64,000 nt of DNA, taken from Burkholderia arboris (lineage in GTDB: Bacteria > Pseudomonadota > Gammaproteobacteria > Burkholderiales > Burkholderiaceae). The stretch covers positions 20,595-84,594 of the forward strand of contig NZ_CABVPX010000037.1 in assembly GCF_902499125.1 (NCBI RefSeq), given 5' to 3'. This document shows positions 1 through 8,310 of this stretch, in pieces (the stretch's first letter is position 1; every line of letters begins with the position of its first letter). Below the pieces are notes generated by a model that was given only the letters and a program-made list of their open reading frames with translations, ran no database searches and was not told the DNA's origin. Position numbers and translations under genes: made by a program.

Positions 1-1253
1 ATTTCCTGCCGTCGCCGGTCGATATTCCGCCGGTTACGGGTGAACTCGAAAATGGCGAGAAGACGGAGCGCCGCGCTGCCGACGACGAGAAGTTTGCGGC
101 ACTGGCATTCAAGATCATGACCGACCCGTTCGTCGGCCAGCTGATCTTCTTCCGCGTCTACTCGGGCGTCGTCAATTCGGGCGACACGCTGCTCAATGCG
201 ACCAAGGACAAGAAGGAACGTCTCGGCCGTATTCTGCAGATGCACGCGAACCAGCGTGAAGAAATCAAGGAAGTTCGCGCTGGCGACATCGCGGCTGCGG
301 TCGGCCTGAAGGAAGCGACCACGGGCGACACGCTGTGCGATCCGGCTCACCCGATCGTGCTCGAACGCATGATTTTCCCGGAGCCGGTGATTTCGCAGGC
401 CGTCGAGCCGAAGACGAAGGCTGACCAGGAAAAGATGGGCCTGGCGCTCAACCGTCTGGCTCAGGAAGATCCGTCGTTCCGCGTGCAGACCGACGAAGAA
501 TCGGGTCAAACGATCATTTCGGGTATGGGCGAGCTCCACCTCGAAATTCTGGTTGACCGGATGAAGCGTGAATTCGGCGTGGAAGCGACCGTCGGCAAGC
601 CGCAGGTTGCGTACCGCGAAACCATTCGCAAGTCGGCCGCGGACGTCGAAGGCAAGTTCGTCAAGCAGTCGGGTGGCCGTGGTCAGTATGGCCATGCGGT
701 CATTACGCTCGAGCGCAGCGAACTGGGCAAGGGCTACGAGTTCATCGACGCGATCAAGGGCGGCGTGATTCCGCGCGAATACATCCCGTCGGTTGACAAG
801 GGTATCCAGGAAACGCTGAAGAGCGGCGTGCTGGCAGGCTTCCCGGTCGTCGACGTGAAGGTCACGCTGACGTTCGGTTCGTACCACGACGTTGACTCGA
901 ACGAAAATGCGTTCCGCATGGCTGGTTCGATGGCGTTCAAGGAAGCGATGCGCCGTGCCGATCCGGTTCTGCTCGAGCCGATGATGGCCGTGGAAGTGGA
1001 AACGCCGGAAGACTTCATGGGTAACGTCATGGGCGACCTGTCGGGTCGTCGCGGCATTATCCAGGGCATGGACGACATGGTGGGCGGCGGCAAGATCGTG
1101 CGCGCCGAAGTGCCGCTGTCGGAAATGTTCGGCTACTCGACGTCGCTGCGTTCGCTGACGCAGGGTCGCGCAACGTACACGATGGAGTTCAAGCACTACG
1201 CTGAAGCTCCGAAGAACGTTGCAGAAGCGATCATCAGCGCGAAGACGAAGTAA
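1..1253 (+). CDS. fusA: Elongation factor G, C-terminal part (5' end outside window)
   Basis: EF-G is the GTPase that translocates tRNA and mRNA on the ribosome and helps recycle it with RRF. About 416 residues are visible of a protein of about 700. The reading frame is open from base 3, so the gene starts upstream. The visible part begins near the end of the G domain with FLPSPVDIPP and runs through domains II to V, including the domain IV tract GGRGQYGHA and the C-terminal block with GRRGIIQGMD. It is followed after 39 nt by tuf, the usual end of the str operon (rpsL-rpsG-fusA-tuf). Family assignment is certain; whether a second fusA copy exists elsewhere cannot be seen. Confidence 0.98.
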   Translation, partial: FLPSPVDIPPVTGELENGEKTERRAADDEKFAALAFKIMTDPFVGQLIFFRVYSGVVNSGDTLLNATKDKKERLGRILQMHANQREEIKEVRAGDIAAAVGLKEATTGDTLCDPAHPIVLERMIFPEPVISQAVEPKTKADQEKMGLALNRLAQEDPSFRVQTDEESGQTIISGMGELHLEILVDRMKREFGVEATVGKPQVAYRETIRKSAADVEGKFVKQSGGRGQYGHAVITLERSELGKGYEFIDAIKGGVIPREYIPSVDKGIQETLKSGVLAGFPVVDVKVTLTFGSYHDVDSNENAFRMAGSMAFKEAMRRADPVLLEPMMAVEVETPEDFMGNVMGDLSGRRGIIQGMDDMVGGGKIVRAEVPLSEMFGYSTSLRSLTQGRATYTMEFKHYAEAPKNVAEAIISAKTK

Positions 1254-1292
1254 TTCGTTATCACAATCGACTATTTTTGAAAGAAGAGAATC

Positions 1293-2483
1293 ATGGCAAA
1301 AGGTAAATTCGAGCGGACCAAGCCGCACGTGAACGTTGGTACGATTGGTCACGTTGACCACGGCAAGACGACGCTGACGGCAGCGATCACGACGGTTCTG
1401 ACGAAGAAGTTCGGCGGCGAAGCGAAGGCGTACGACCAGATCGACGCGGCACCGGAAGAAAAGGCGCGCGGCATCACGATCAACACGGCACACGTCGAGT
1501 ACGAAACGGCTAACCGCCACTACGCACACGTCGACTGCCCGGGCCACGCTGACTATGTGAAGAACATGATCACGGGCGCAGCGCAGATGGACGGCGCGAT
1601 CCTGGTTTGCTCGGCAGCTGACGGCCCGATGCCGCAGACGCGTGAGCACATCCTGCTGGCCCGTCAGGTTGGCGTTCCGTACATCATCGTGTTCCTGAAC
1701 AAGTGCGACATGGTGGACGACGCTGAACTGCTCGAGCTGGTCGAGATGGAAGTTCGCGAACTCCTGTCGAAGTACGACTTCCCGGGCGACGACACGCCGA
1801 TCGTGAAGGGTTCGGCGAAGCTGGCGCTGGAAGGCGACACGGGCGAGCTGGGCGAAGTGGCGATCATGAGCCTGGCCGACGCGCTGGACACGTACATCCC
1901 GACGCCGGAGCGTGCAGTTGACGGCGCGTTCCTGATGCCGGTGGAAGACGTGTTCTCGATCTCGGGCCGTGGTACGGTTGTGACGGGTCGTGTCGAGCGC
2001 GGCATCGTGAAGGTCGGCGAAGAAATCGAAATCGTCGGTATCAAGCCGACGGTGAAGACGACCTGCACGGGCGTTGAAATGTTCCGCAAGCTGCTGGACC
2101 AAGGTCAGGCAGGCGACAACGTGGGTATCCTGCTGCGCGGCACGAAGCGTGAAGACGTGGAGCGTGGCCAGGTTCTGGCGAAGCCGGGTTCGATCACGCC
2201 GCACACGCACTTCACGGCTGAAGTGTACGTGCTGAGCAAGGACGAAGGCGGCCGTCACACGCCGTTCTTCAACAACTACCGTCCGCAGTTCTACTTCCGT
2301 ACGACGGACGTGACGGGCTCGATCGAGCTGCCGAAGGACAAGGAAATGGTGATGCCGGGCGACAACGTGTCGATCACGGTGAAGCTGATCGCTCCGATCG
2401 CGATGGAAGAAGGTCTGCGCTTCGCAATCCGCGAAGGCGGCCGTACGGTCGGCGCCGGCGTCGTCGCCAAGATCATCGAGTAA
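1293..2483 (+). CDS. tuf: Elongation factor Tu
   Basis: EF-Tu is the GTPase that delivers aminoacyl-tRNA to the ribosomal A site. It is 396 aa, full length for the family. Visible motifs are the P-loop GHVDHGKT (about 19-26), the switch II motif DCPGH (about 81-85) and the guanine-specificity motif NKCD (about 136-139), followed by the two beta-barrel domains. The ATG lies behind an AGAAGAG ribosome site. Codon use is extremely biased (ACG, CTG, GGC, AAG, GTG), as expected for a very highly expressed gene. Burkholderia genomes normally carry two nearly identical tuf genes; this is the one at the end of the str operon. A strong terminator follows. Confidence 0.99.
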   Translation: MAKGKFERTKPHVNVGTIGHVDHGKTTLTAAITTVLTKKFGGEAKAYDQIDAAPEEKARGITINTAHVEYETANRHYAHVDCPGHADYVKNMITGAAQMDGAILVCSAADGPMPQTREHILLARQVGVPYIIVFLNKCDMVDDAELLELVEMEVRELLSKYDFPGDDTPIVKGSAKLALEGDTGELGEVAIMSLADALDTYIPTPERAVDGAFLMPVEDVFSISGRGTVVTGRVERGIVKVGEEIEIVGIKPTVKTTCTGVEMFRKLLDQGQAGDNVGILLRGTKREDVERGQVLAKPGSITPHTHFTAEVYVLSKDEGGRHTPFFNNYRPQFYFRTTDVTGSIELPKDKEMVMPGDNVSITVKLIAPIAMEEGLRFAIREGGRTVGAGVVAKIIE

Positions 2484-2545
2484 CATCGACGATCCGCGGA
2501 TCCCGACGCGGTCCGCGATTCCGCGGTACGCAGTTGTACCGTCTG

Positions 2546-2588
2546 AACCGGGTGTCCACCTTGCGCTGGCACCCGGTTTTGTTTTTCG
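2546..2588 (+). terminator. Intrinsic terminator of the str operon (after tuf)
   Basis: A perfect 9-bp stem AACCGGGTG (2546-2554) / CACCCGGTT (2570-2578) is followed by TTGTTTTT. It lies 62 nt after the tuf stop and separates str from rpsJ. Confidence 0.85.
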
Positions 2589-2640
2589 GCGGCGCGTTGT
2601 GTGGCCCGAGAAACTCGCACCACCATGTCAGAATTTCGTG

Positions 2641-2768
2641 TAGAATCGCGGGCTTAGCAGTGGAAGTACCGTCAGGAACGTGATGTCTCGCTCCCCGCAG
2701 GCGTCATGTTTCACGTTCTTTTAGTGTCCGGCGATGCAAGATCGCCTCGCTCTTTTCAAGGAATTGTC
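2641..2768 (+). promoter_or_regulatory. Probable promoter and structured leader of rpsJ
   Basis: TAGAAT at 2641-2646 is a possible -10 element; no good -35 is visible. The following ~115 nt untranslated stretch holds a stem GAACGTGA (2676-2683) / TCACGTTC (2711-2718). A second hairpin, GGCGAT (2730-2735) / ATCGCC (2741-2746), is followed by TCGCTCTTTTC, which looks attenuator-like. Many r-protein operons have autoregulatory leaders; that role here is inference. Confidence 0.4.
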
Positions 2769-3080
2769 ATGCAGCAACAGAAAATCCGCATTCGCCTGAA
2801 GGCTTTCGACTATCGTCTGATCGATCAATCGGCTGCCGAAATCGTCGATACCGCGAAGCGGACTGGCGCAATCGTCCGTGGCCCGGTGCCGCTGCCGACG
2901 CGCATTCAGCGTTTTGACATCCTGCGTTCGCCGCACGTCAACAAGACGTCGCGCGATCAGCTCGAAATCCGCACCCACCAGCGCCTGATGGACATCGTCG
3001 ACCCGACGGACAAGACCGTTGACGCGCTGATGAAGCTCGACCTGCCGGCTGGCGTCGACGTGGAAATCAAGCTGCAGTAA
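2769..3080 (+). CDS. rpsJ: 30S ribosomal protein S10
   Basis: S10 belongs to the head of the 30S subunit; with NusB it also takes part in transcription antitermination. It is 103 aa, the usual length, starting MQQQKIRIRLKAFDYR. The ATG at 2769 is chosen because the S10 family begins here and AAGGAATTGTC precedes it. An in-frame start at 2706 would add 21 non-conserved residues. The gene is separated from tuf by a terminator and from rplC by 177 nt with its own promoter, so it may be partly a transcription unit of its own. Confidence 0.97.
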   Translation: MQQQKIRIRLKAFDYRLIDQSAAEIVDTAKRTGAIVRGPVPLPTRIQRFDILRSPHVNKTSRDQLEIRTHQRLMDIVDPTDKTVDALMKLDLPAGVDVEIKLQ

Positions 3081-3129
3081 GGCTTCCAGCGCCGATCGGC
3101 TTGCCGGGCGGCGCTAAGTCTTTGATTGC

Positions 3130-3158
3130 TTGCAGAAAACGTGAGGTCGGGCTATAAT
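3130..3158 (+). promoter_or_regulatory. Strong sigma-70 promoter inside the S10 cluster, before rplC
   Basis: TTGCAG (3130-3135), a 17-bp spacer and a perfect TATAAT (3153-3158). It would start a transcript at about 3165, giving a ~93-nt leader before rplC. That leader holds the hairpin CCCGAC (3225-3230) / GTCGGG (3239-3244), just ahead of the rplC ribosome-binding site. Confidence 0.75.
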
Positions 3159-3257
3159 GCTTGGCTTTTCGCGTATTCGCGTAAAAAAGTTGGGCCTTGC
3201 GTGCCCGGCATTTTGTAAATCAGCCCCGACCAATCGCAGTCGGGAATGGAGAAAATG

Positions 3258-3908
3258 ATGAGCCTTGGACTCGTAGGTCGCAAGGTTGGCATGACCCGTA
3301 TCTTCACGGCTGAAGGGGATTCGATTCCCGTCACCGTGCTGGACGTGTCGGACAACCGCGTGACGCAGATCAAGACTGTTGAAACCGACGGCTACACGGC
3401 CGTGCAGGTTGCATTCGGCTCCCGTCGTGCATCGCGCGTGACGAAGCCGCTGGCAGGTCATCTCGCCAAAGCCGGTGTCGAAGCCGGTGAAATCCTCAAG
3501 GAATTCCGCATTGACGCGGCCAAGGCAGCTGAGCTGTCGAATGGCGCCGTGGTCGGTGCTGATCTTTTCGAAGTGGGCCAGAAGGTCGACGTGCAAGGCG
3601 TGTCGATCGGTAAGGGCTACGCCGGTACGATCAAGCGTTACAACTTCTCCTCCGGCCGTGCCACGCACGGTAACTCGCGCTCGCACAACGTGCCGGGCTC
3701 GATCGGTATGGCGCAGGATCCGGGTCGTGTTTTCCCGGGTAAACGCATGACGGGTCACATGGGTGACGTGACGGTGACGGTGCAGAACCTCGAAATCGCT
3801 CGTATCGACGCAGAGCGCAAGCTGCTGCTCGTGAAGGGTGCGATTCCGGGCGCGAAGGGCGGCAAAGTCTTCGTGACGCCGGCCGTCAAGACCAAGGGGG
3901 CGAAATAA
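3258..3908 (+). CDS. rplC: 50S ribosomal protein L3
   Basis: L3 is an early 23S rRNA-binding assembly protein near the peptidyl transferase centre. It is 216 aa from ATG 3258 (MSLGLVGRKVGMTRIF). This start is preferred over ATGs at 3246 and 3255 because GGAGA (3248-3252) is then 5 nt upstream. The long loop that reaches the peptidyl transferase centre (GNSRSHNVPGSIGMAQDPGR) is intact; its Gln is methylated by PrmB in other proteobacteria. The stop codon overlaps the rplD start by one base (TAATG), so translation is coupled. Confidence 0.97.
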   Translation: MSLGLVGRKVGMTRIFTAEGDSIPVTVLDVSDNRVTQIKTVETDGYTAVQVAFGSRRASRVTKPLAGHLAKAGVEAGEILKEFRIDAAKAAELSNGAVVGADLFEVGQKVDVQGVSIGKGYAGTIKRYNFSSGRATHGNSRSHNVPGSIGMAQDPGRVFPGKRMTGHMGDVTVTVQNLEIARIDAERKLLLVKGAIPGAKGGKVFVTPAVKTKGAK

Positions 3909-4528
3909 TGGAACTCAAGCTCCTGAACGAAAATGGTCAGGAAGGTGCAGTGGTCAACGCATCGGACGTCGTGTTCGGTCGTGACTACAACGAAGCGCTG
4001 ATCCACCAGGTCGTCGTCGCTTACCAGGCGAATGCTCGCCAGGGTAACCGCGCACAGAAGGACCGCGAGCAAGTCAAGCACACGACGAAGAAGCCGTGGC
4101 GCCAGAAGGGTACGGGCCGCGCTCGTGCCGGTATGTCGTCGAGCCCGTTGTGGCGTGGCGGTGGTCGTATCTTCCCGAATTCGCCGGAAGAAAACTTCTC
4201 GCACAAGGTCAACAAGAAGATGCATCGCGCAGGTCTCTGCTCGATCTTCTCGCAGCTGGCCCGTGAAGGCCGTCTGTCGGTCGTCGAGGACATCATCCTC
4301 GAAGCGCCGAAGACCAAGCTGCTGGCCGAAAAATTCAAGACCATGGGTCTCGACTCCGTGCTGATCATCACCGACACGGTTGACGAAAACCTGTACCTGG
4401 CATCGCGCAACCTGCCGCACGTGGCAATTGTCGAGCCGCGCTACGCTGACCCGCTGTCGCTGATCTACTTCAAGAAAGTGCTGGTCACGAAGGCTGCGGT
4501 CGCCCAGATCGAGGAGTTGCTGTCATGA
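3908..4528 (+). CDS. rplD: 50S ribosomal protein L4
   Basis: L4 binds 23S rRNA and lines the exit tunnel. In E. coli it also represses the S10 operon by binding its leader. It is 206 aa, a normal length. The basic tunnel loop [28 protein letters not shown] is intact; substitutions in this loop give macrolide resistance in other bacteria and none stands out here. It overlaps rplC by 1 nt and rplW by 4 nt (ATGA). Whether it autoregulates in this organism cannot be told, because no E. coli-type leader was recognised. Confidence 0.97.
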
Positions 4529-4839
4529 GCGAGATTCGCAAGAACGATCATCGTTTGATGCAGGTCCTGCTCGCACCGGTGATCTCGGAAAAGGCGACGC
4601 TGGTTGCCGACAAGAACGAGCAAGTCGTGTTCGAAGTCGCACCGGATGCCACGAAGCAGGAAGTGAAGGCGGCCGTTGAGCTGCTGTTCAAGGTTGAAGT
4701 TGATTCCGTCAACGTGCTGGTTCAGAAGGGCAAGCAAAAGCGCTTTGGCCGTTCGATGGGCCGCCGCAAGGACGTGAAGAAGGCGTACGTTTGCCTGAAG
4801 CCCGGCCAGGAAATCAACTTTGAAGCGGAGGCCAAGTAA
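4525..4839 (+). CDS. rplW: 50S ribosomal protein L23
   Basis: L23 sits at the tunnel exit and is the docking site for trigger factor and SRP. It is 104 aa, starting [25 protein letters not shown], with the conserved VISEKAT segment and the basic C-terminal stretch [13 protein letters not shown]. The ATG overlaps the rplD stop (ATGA), which indicates translational coupling. It is followed 2 nt later by rplB. Confidence 0.97.
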
Positions 4840-4841
4840 TC

Positions 4842-5669
4842 ATGGCAATCGTTAAAGTTAAGCCGACATCGCCGGGTCGCCGCGCGATGGTCAAGGTGGT
4901 CAACAAGAACCTGCACCAGGGCAAGCCGTTCGCGGCACTGCTCGACTCGCAGAGCTCGACCGCCGGCCGTAACAACAACGGTCGTATCACCACGCGTCAC
5001 AAGGGTGGTGGTCACAAGCAGCACTACCGTATCGTCGATTTCCGTCGCACGAAGGACGGCATCCCGGCAAAGGTCGAACGTCTCGAGTACGACCCGAACC
5101 GTAGCGCGAACATCGCGCTGGTGCTCTACGCAGACGGCGAGCGTCGCTACATCATCGCCCCGAAGGGCCTGACCGTCGGCCAACAGCTGATGTCGGGTTC
5201 GGAAGCGCCGATCCGTGCAGGCAACACGCTGCCGATCCGCAACATTCCGGTCGGTACGACGATCCACTGCATCGAGATGCTGCCGGGCAAGGGCGCGCAA
5301 ATGGCGCGTTCGGCTGGCACGTCGGCCATGCTGCTGGCACGTGAAGGCGTCTACGCGCAGGTTCGTCTGCGTTCGGGCGAAATCCGCCGCGTGCACATCG
5401 AGTGCCGTGCAACGATCGGTGAAGTCGGTAACGAAGAGCATAGCCTGCGCCAGATCGGCAAGGCTGGCGCGAACCGCTGGCGCGGTATCCGCCCGACGGT
5501 GCGTGGCGTTGCGATGAACCCGGTTGATCACCCGCACGGTGGTGGTGAGGGCAAGACGGCTGCAGGTCGCGATCCGGTGAGCCCGTGGGGTACGCCGGCT
5601 AAGGGTTATCGCACCCGTAGCAACAAGCGCACGACGACGATGATCGTCCAGCGCCGTCACAAGCGTTAA
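4842..5669 (+). CDS. rplB: 50S ribosomal protein L2
   Basis: L2 is one of the largest and most conserved 50S proteins, needed for subunit association and peptidyl transferase activity. It is 275 aa. The OB-fold and SH3-like domains are present, with the highly conserved C-terminal tract [13 protein letters not shown] around the functionally critical His. The ATG lies 2 nt after the rplW stop. The C-terminus is basic ([18 protein letters not shown]), as expected. Confidence 0.98.
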
Positions 5670-5679
5670 GGAGTAGGCA

Positions 5680-5955
5680 ATGGCACGTTCTGTTAAAAAA
5701 GGTCCGTTCTGCGACGCCCATTTGCTGAAGAAAGTTGAGGCGGCTGCAGCTTCGCGCGACAAAAAGCCGATCAAGACCTGGTCGCGTCGCTCGACGATTC
5801 TGCCGGATTTCATCGGCCTGACGATCGCTGTTCACAACGGCCGTCAACACGTTCCGGTGTACATCTCGGAAAACATGGTCGGCCACAAGCTTGGCGAGTT
5901 CGCACTGACCCGTACGTTCAAGGGTCACGCAGCCGACAAGAAGGCCAAGAAATAA
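5680..5955 (+). CDS. rpsS: 30S ribosomal protein S19
   Basis: S19 belongs to the 30S head and contacts S13 and the A-site tRNA. It is 91 aa, starting [20 protein letters not shown]. The conserved core [19 protein letters not shown] and [16 protein letters not shown] are present. An AAGGAG ribosome site lies upstream. The spacing to rplB (10 nt) and rplV (12 nt) fits one polycistronic message. Confidence 0.97.
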
Positions 5956-5967
5956 GGGGCAATCAAG

Positions 5968-6297
5968 ATGGAAGTGAAAGCAATTCATCGCGGTGCCCGC
6001 ATCTCGGCGCAAAAAACGCGCCTTGTGGCTGACCAGATCCGCGGTTTGCCGGTCGACAAGGCGCTGAACGTTCTGACGTTCTCGCCGAAGAAAGCGGCTG
6101 GCATCGTGAAGAAGGTTGTGCTGTCGGCAATCGCGAATGCGGAGCACAACGAAGGCGCCGATATCGACGAGCTCAAGATCAAGAGCATCTACGTCGACAA
6201 GGCTGCATCGCTCAAGCGTTTCACCGCGCGCGCCAAGGGCCGCGGTAACCGCATCGAGAAGCAATCCTGTCACATCACTGTGACGGTCGGGAATTAA
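5968..6297 (+). CDS. rplV: 50S ribosomal protein L22
   Basis: L22 contacts all 23S domains, and its beta-hairpin lines the exit tunnel opposite L4. It is 109 aa, starting [26 protein letters not shown]. The tunnel hairpin [17 protein letters not shown] is intact, with no insertion of the kind linked to macrolide resistance. It is followed after 11 nt by rpsC. Confidence 0.97.
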
Positions 6298-6308
6298 GGA
6301 GCCATACG

Positions 6309-7109
6309 ATGGGACAGAAAATTCATCCGACTGGCTTCCGCCTGGCTGTCAGCCGCAATTGGGCTTCGCGTTGGTACGCGAACAACAACAATTTCGCGGC
6401 GATGCTGCAGGAAGACATCGGTGTTCGTGAATACCTGAAGAAGAAGCTGAAGAACGCTTCGGTCGGTCGGGTCGTCATCGAGCGTCCGGCGAAGAACGCG
6501 CGCATCACGATTTACAGCTCGCGTCCGGGTGTGGTCATCGGCAAGAAGGGCGAGGATATCGAACAGCTGAAGACGGAACTGCAACGCCGCATGGGCGTGC
6601 CGGTTCACGTCAACATCGAAGAAATCCGCAAGCCGGAAACCGATGCTCAGCTGATCGCTGACTCGATCACGCAACAGCTCGAGCGCCGGATCATGTTCCG
6701 TCGCGCGATGAAGCGTGCGATGCAGAACGCGATGCGTCTGGGTGCTCAAGGCATCAAGATCATGAGCGCGGGCCGTCTGAACGGTATCGAAATCGCTCGT
6801 ACGGAGTGGTATCGCGAAGGTCGCGTGCCGCTTCATACGCTGCGTGCCGATATCGACTACGCGACCTCGGAAGCGAAGACGACTTACGGGATCATCGGCG
6901 TCAAGGTGTGGGTCTACAAGGGCGATACGCTCGGCCGCAACGACGCACCGGTGGTGGAAGAAGTAGCCGAAGACAAGCGTCCGCGTCGCAATGCGCGTCC
7001 GGGCGACCGTCGTCCGCGCCGTGACGGCGAAGGCGGCGCTCCGGGTGCTCGTCGTGGCGCACCGCGCCGTGGCGCCGGCAAGCCCGAAGACGGCAAGACT
7101 GGAGAATAA
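6309..7109 (+). CDS. rpsC: 30S ribosomal protein S3, with an Arg/Gly-rich tail
   Basis: S3 forms part of the mRNA entry channel and its helicase activity. It is 266 aa, about 33 longer than E. coli S3. The N-terminal KH domain (GVVIGKKGEDIE) and the C-terminal S3 domain are intact. The extra length is a C-terminal tail of low complexity, rich in Arg, Gly, Pro and Ala (about 220-266). Similar tails are usual in beta-proteobacterial S3 and are probably disordered and RNA-contacting; that role is inference. Confidence 0.97.
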   Translation: MGQKIHPTGFRLAVSRNWASRWYANNNNFAAMLQEDIGVREYLKKKLKNASVGRVVIERPAKNARITIYSSRPGVVIGKKGEDIEQLKTELQRRMGVPVHVNIEEIRKPETDAQLIADSITQQLERRIMFRRAMKRAMQNAMRLGAQGIKIMSAGRLNGIEIARTEWYREGRVPLHTLRADIDYATSEAKTTYGIIGVKVWVYKGDTLGRNDAPVVEEVAEDKRPRRNARPGDRRPRRDGEGGAPGARRGAPRRGAGKPEDGKTGE

Positions 7110-7111
7110 CG

Positions 7112-7528
7112 ATGCTGCAACCGAAACGCAGGAAGTATCGTAAAGAGCAGAAGGGTCGTAACACCGGCAAGGCGACGCGCGGCAACGCAGTGTCGTTCGG
7201 TGATTTCGGCCTGAAGGCGATCGGTCGCGGTCGTTTGACCGCACGCCAGATTGAAGCGGCGCGTCGTGCAATGACGCGTCACATCAAGCGTGGCGGCCGC
7301 ATCTGGATCCGGATCTTCCCGGACAAGCCGATTTCGCAGAAGCCGGCGGAAGTGCGTATGGGTAACGGTAAGGGTAACCCGGAGTACTACGTCGCCGAGA
7401 TTCAGCCGGGCAAGATGCTCTATGAAATGGACGGCGTAACCGAAGAACTGGCACGCGAAGCGTTCCGTCTGGCTGCAGCCAAGCTGCCGCTGAAGACGGC
7501 GTTCATCGTGCGCCAGCTCGGCGCCTAA
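7112..7528 (+). CDS. rplP: 50S ribosomal protein L16
   Basis: L16 organises the A-site side of the peptidyl transferase centre. It is 138 aa, starting MLQPKRRKYRKEQKGRN. The conserved segments GGRIWIRIFPDKP and KMLYEMDGV are present. The Arg hydroxylated by YcfD/RoxA in E. coli lies in the stretch RMGNGKGNPEYYVA; whether it is modified here is unknown. It starts 2 nt after rpsC. Confidence 0.97.
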   Translation: MLQPKRRKYRKEQKGRNTGKATRGNAVSFGDFGLKAIGRGRLTARQIEAARRAMTRHIKRGGRIWIRIFPDKPISQKPAEVRMGNGKGNPEYYVAEIQPGKMLYEMDGVTEELAREAFRLAAAKLPLKTAFIVRQLGA

Positions 7529-7537
7529 GGAGAAAAT

Positions 7538-7732
7538 ATGAAGGCTTCCGAACTTCTCCAGAAAGACCAGGCCGCGCTCAACAAGGAGCTGGCGGACCTG
7601 CTGAAGGCGCAATTCGGCCTGCGCATGCAACTCGCGACCCAGCAGCTCACGAACACGAGCCAGCTGAAGAAGGTTCGTCGCGACATCGCACGTGTGCGGA
7701 CCGTCATGACTCAGAAGGCGAACCAGAAATGA
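7538..7732 (+). CDS. rpmC: 50S ribosomal protein L29
   Basis: L29 is a small protein next to the tunnel exit that neighbours L23. It is 64 aa, made of two helices, starting [22 protein letters not shown] and ending with the basic helix [21 protein letters not shown]. An AAGGAGAA ribosome site is present. The stop overlaps the rpsQ start by 4 nt (ATGA). Confidence 0.96.
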
Positions 7733-8001
7733 ACGATAGCGTGAAAACCTCGCTGAAGCGGACGCTGGTCGGTCGGGTCGTCAGCAACAAGATGGACAAG
7801 ACCGTCACCGTGCTGATCGAGCACCGCGTCAAGCATCCGATCTACGGCAAGTATGTCGTGCGTTCGAAGAAGTACCACGCGCACGATGAAGCGAACACCT
7901 ACAACGAAGGCGATCTCGTCGAAATCCAGGAAACGCGTCCTGTTTCGAAGACGAAGGCCTGGACGGTGTCGCGCCTCGTCGAAGCCGCTCGCGTCATCTA
8001 A
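7729..8001 (+). CDS. rpsQ: 30S ribosomal protein S17
   Basis: S17 is a primary 16S rRNA-binding protein with an OB fold. It is 90 aa and includes the core [29 protein letters not shown]. It is the last gene of the S10 unit: after it come 309 nt without a gene and a new promoter for the spc unit. In E. coli S17 is also the last S10-operon gene, so the operon boundary is conserved. Confidence 0.97.
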
Positions 8002-8067
8002 GCGGGCAGCGTAGTAGGCAGTAACAGGCACTTCTCCACGAAGTGCTTGAAATCGCAAAGTTTTTGC

Positions 8068-8100
8068 TTGCGGGACCAGGATTATTTGTTATAATCCTGG
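8068..8100 (+). promoter_or_regulatory. spc operon promoter embedded in a perfect inverted repeat
   Basis: TTGCGG (8068-8073), a 16-bp spacer and a perfect TATAAT (8090-8095). The -10 lies in the second arm of a perfect 10-bp inverted repeat, CCAGGATTAT (8076-8085) / ATAATCCTGG (8091-8100), with loop TTGTT. A regulator or DNA structure may compete with RNA polymerase here (inference). Confidence 0.7.
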
Positions 8101-8310
8101 TCTTCCCTCTTTATGGGAGCCCCGTCGCGGGCGAAGTTGGTGGGGGAAGCGGACTGGCGCCAGCCTGTCCGAAAGATTCACCGAATTGCGATGGCGGGTT
8201 TCGTTTGCCGTCGCTGCTGTTCCAACCCAAGCAGCCGATTGGCTGACGGGACCAAGACTGACCGAGTGCATCATGGTGGTGCATCCGGATTAAGTTGGGA
8301 AAGACAAACC
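8101..8310 (+). promoter_or_regulatory. Long structured 5' leader of the spc operon
   Basis: These ~210 nt between the spc promoter and rplN contain no convincing gene. They hold several short hairpins, for example CAGCC / GGCTG with loop GATT at about 8229-8242 and the self-complementary TGGCGCCA near 8155. The frame upstream of rplN happens to be open from 8113, but no L14 homologue has such an extension. A role in r-protein autoregulation is possible but unproven. Confidence 0.4.

Noticed and set aside
8113..8310. N-terminal extension of L14 from an upstream ATG
   Set aside because: L14 homologues start at MIQTESRLEV, and the extension is not conserved-looking and would place the ribosome site outside the leader structure.
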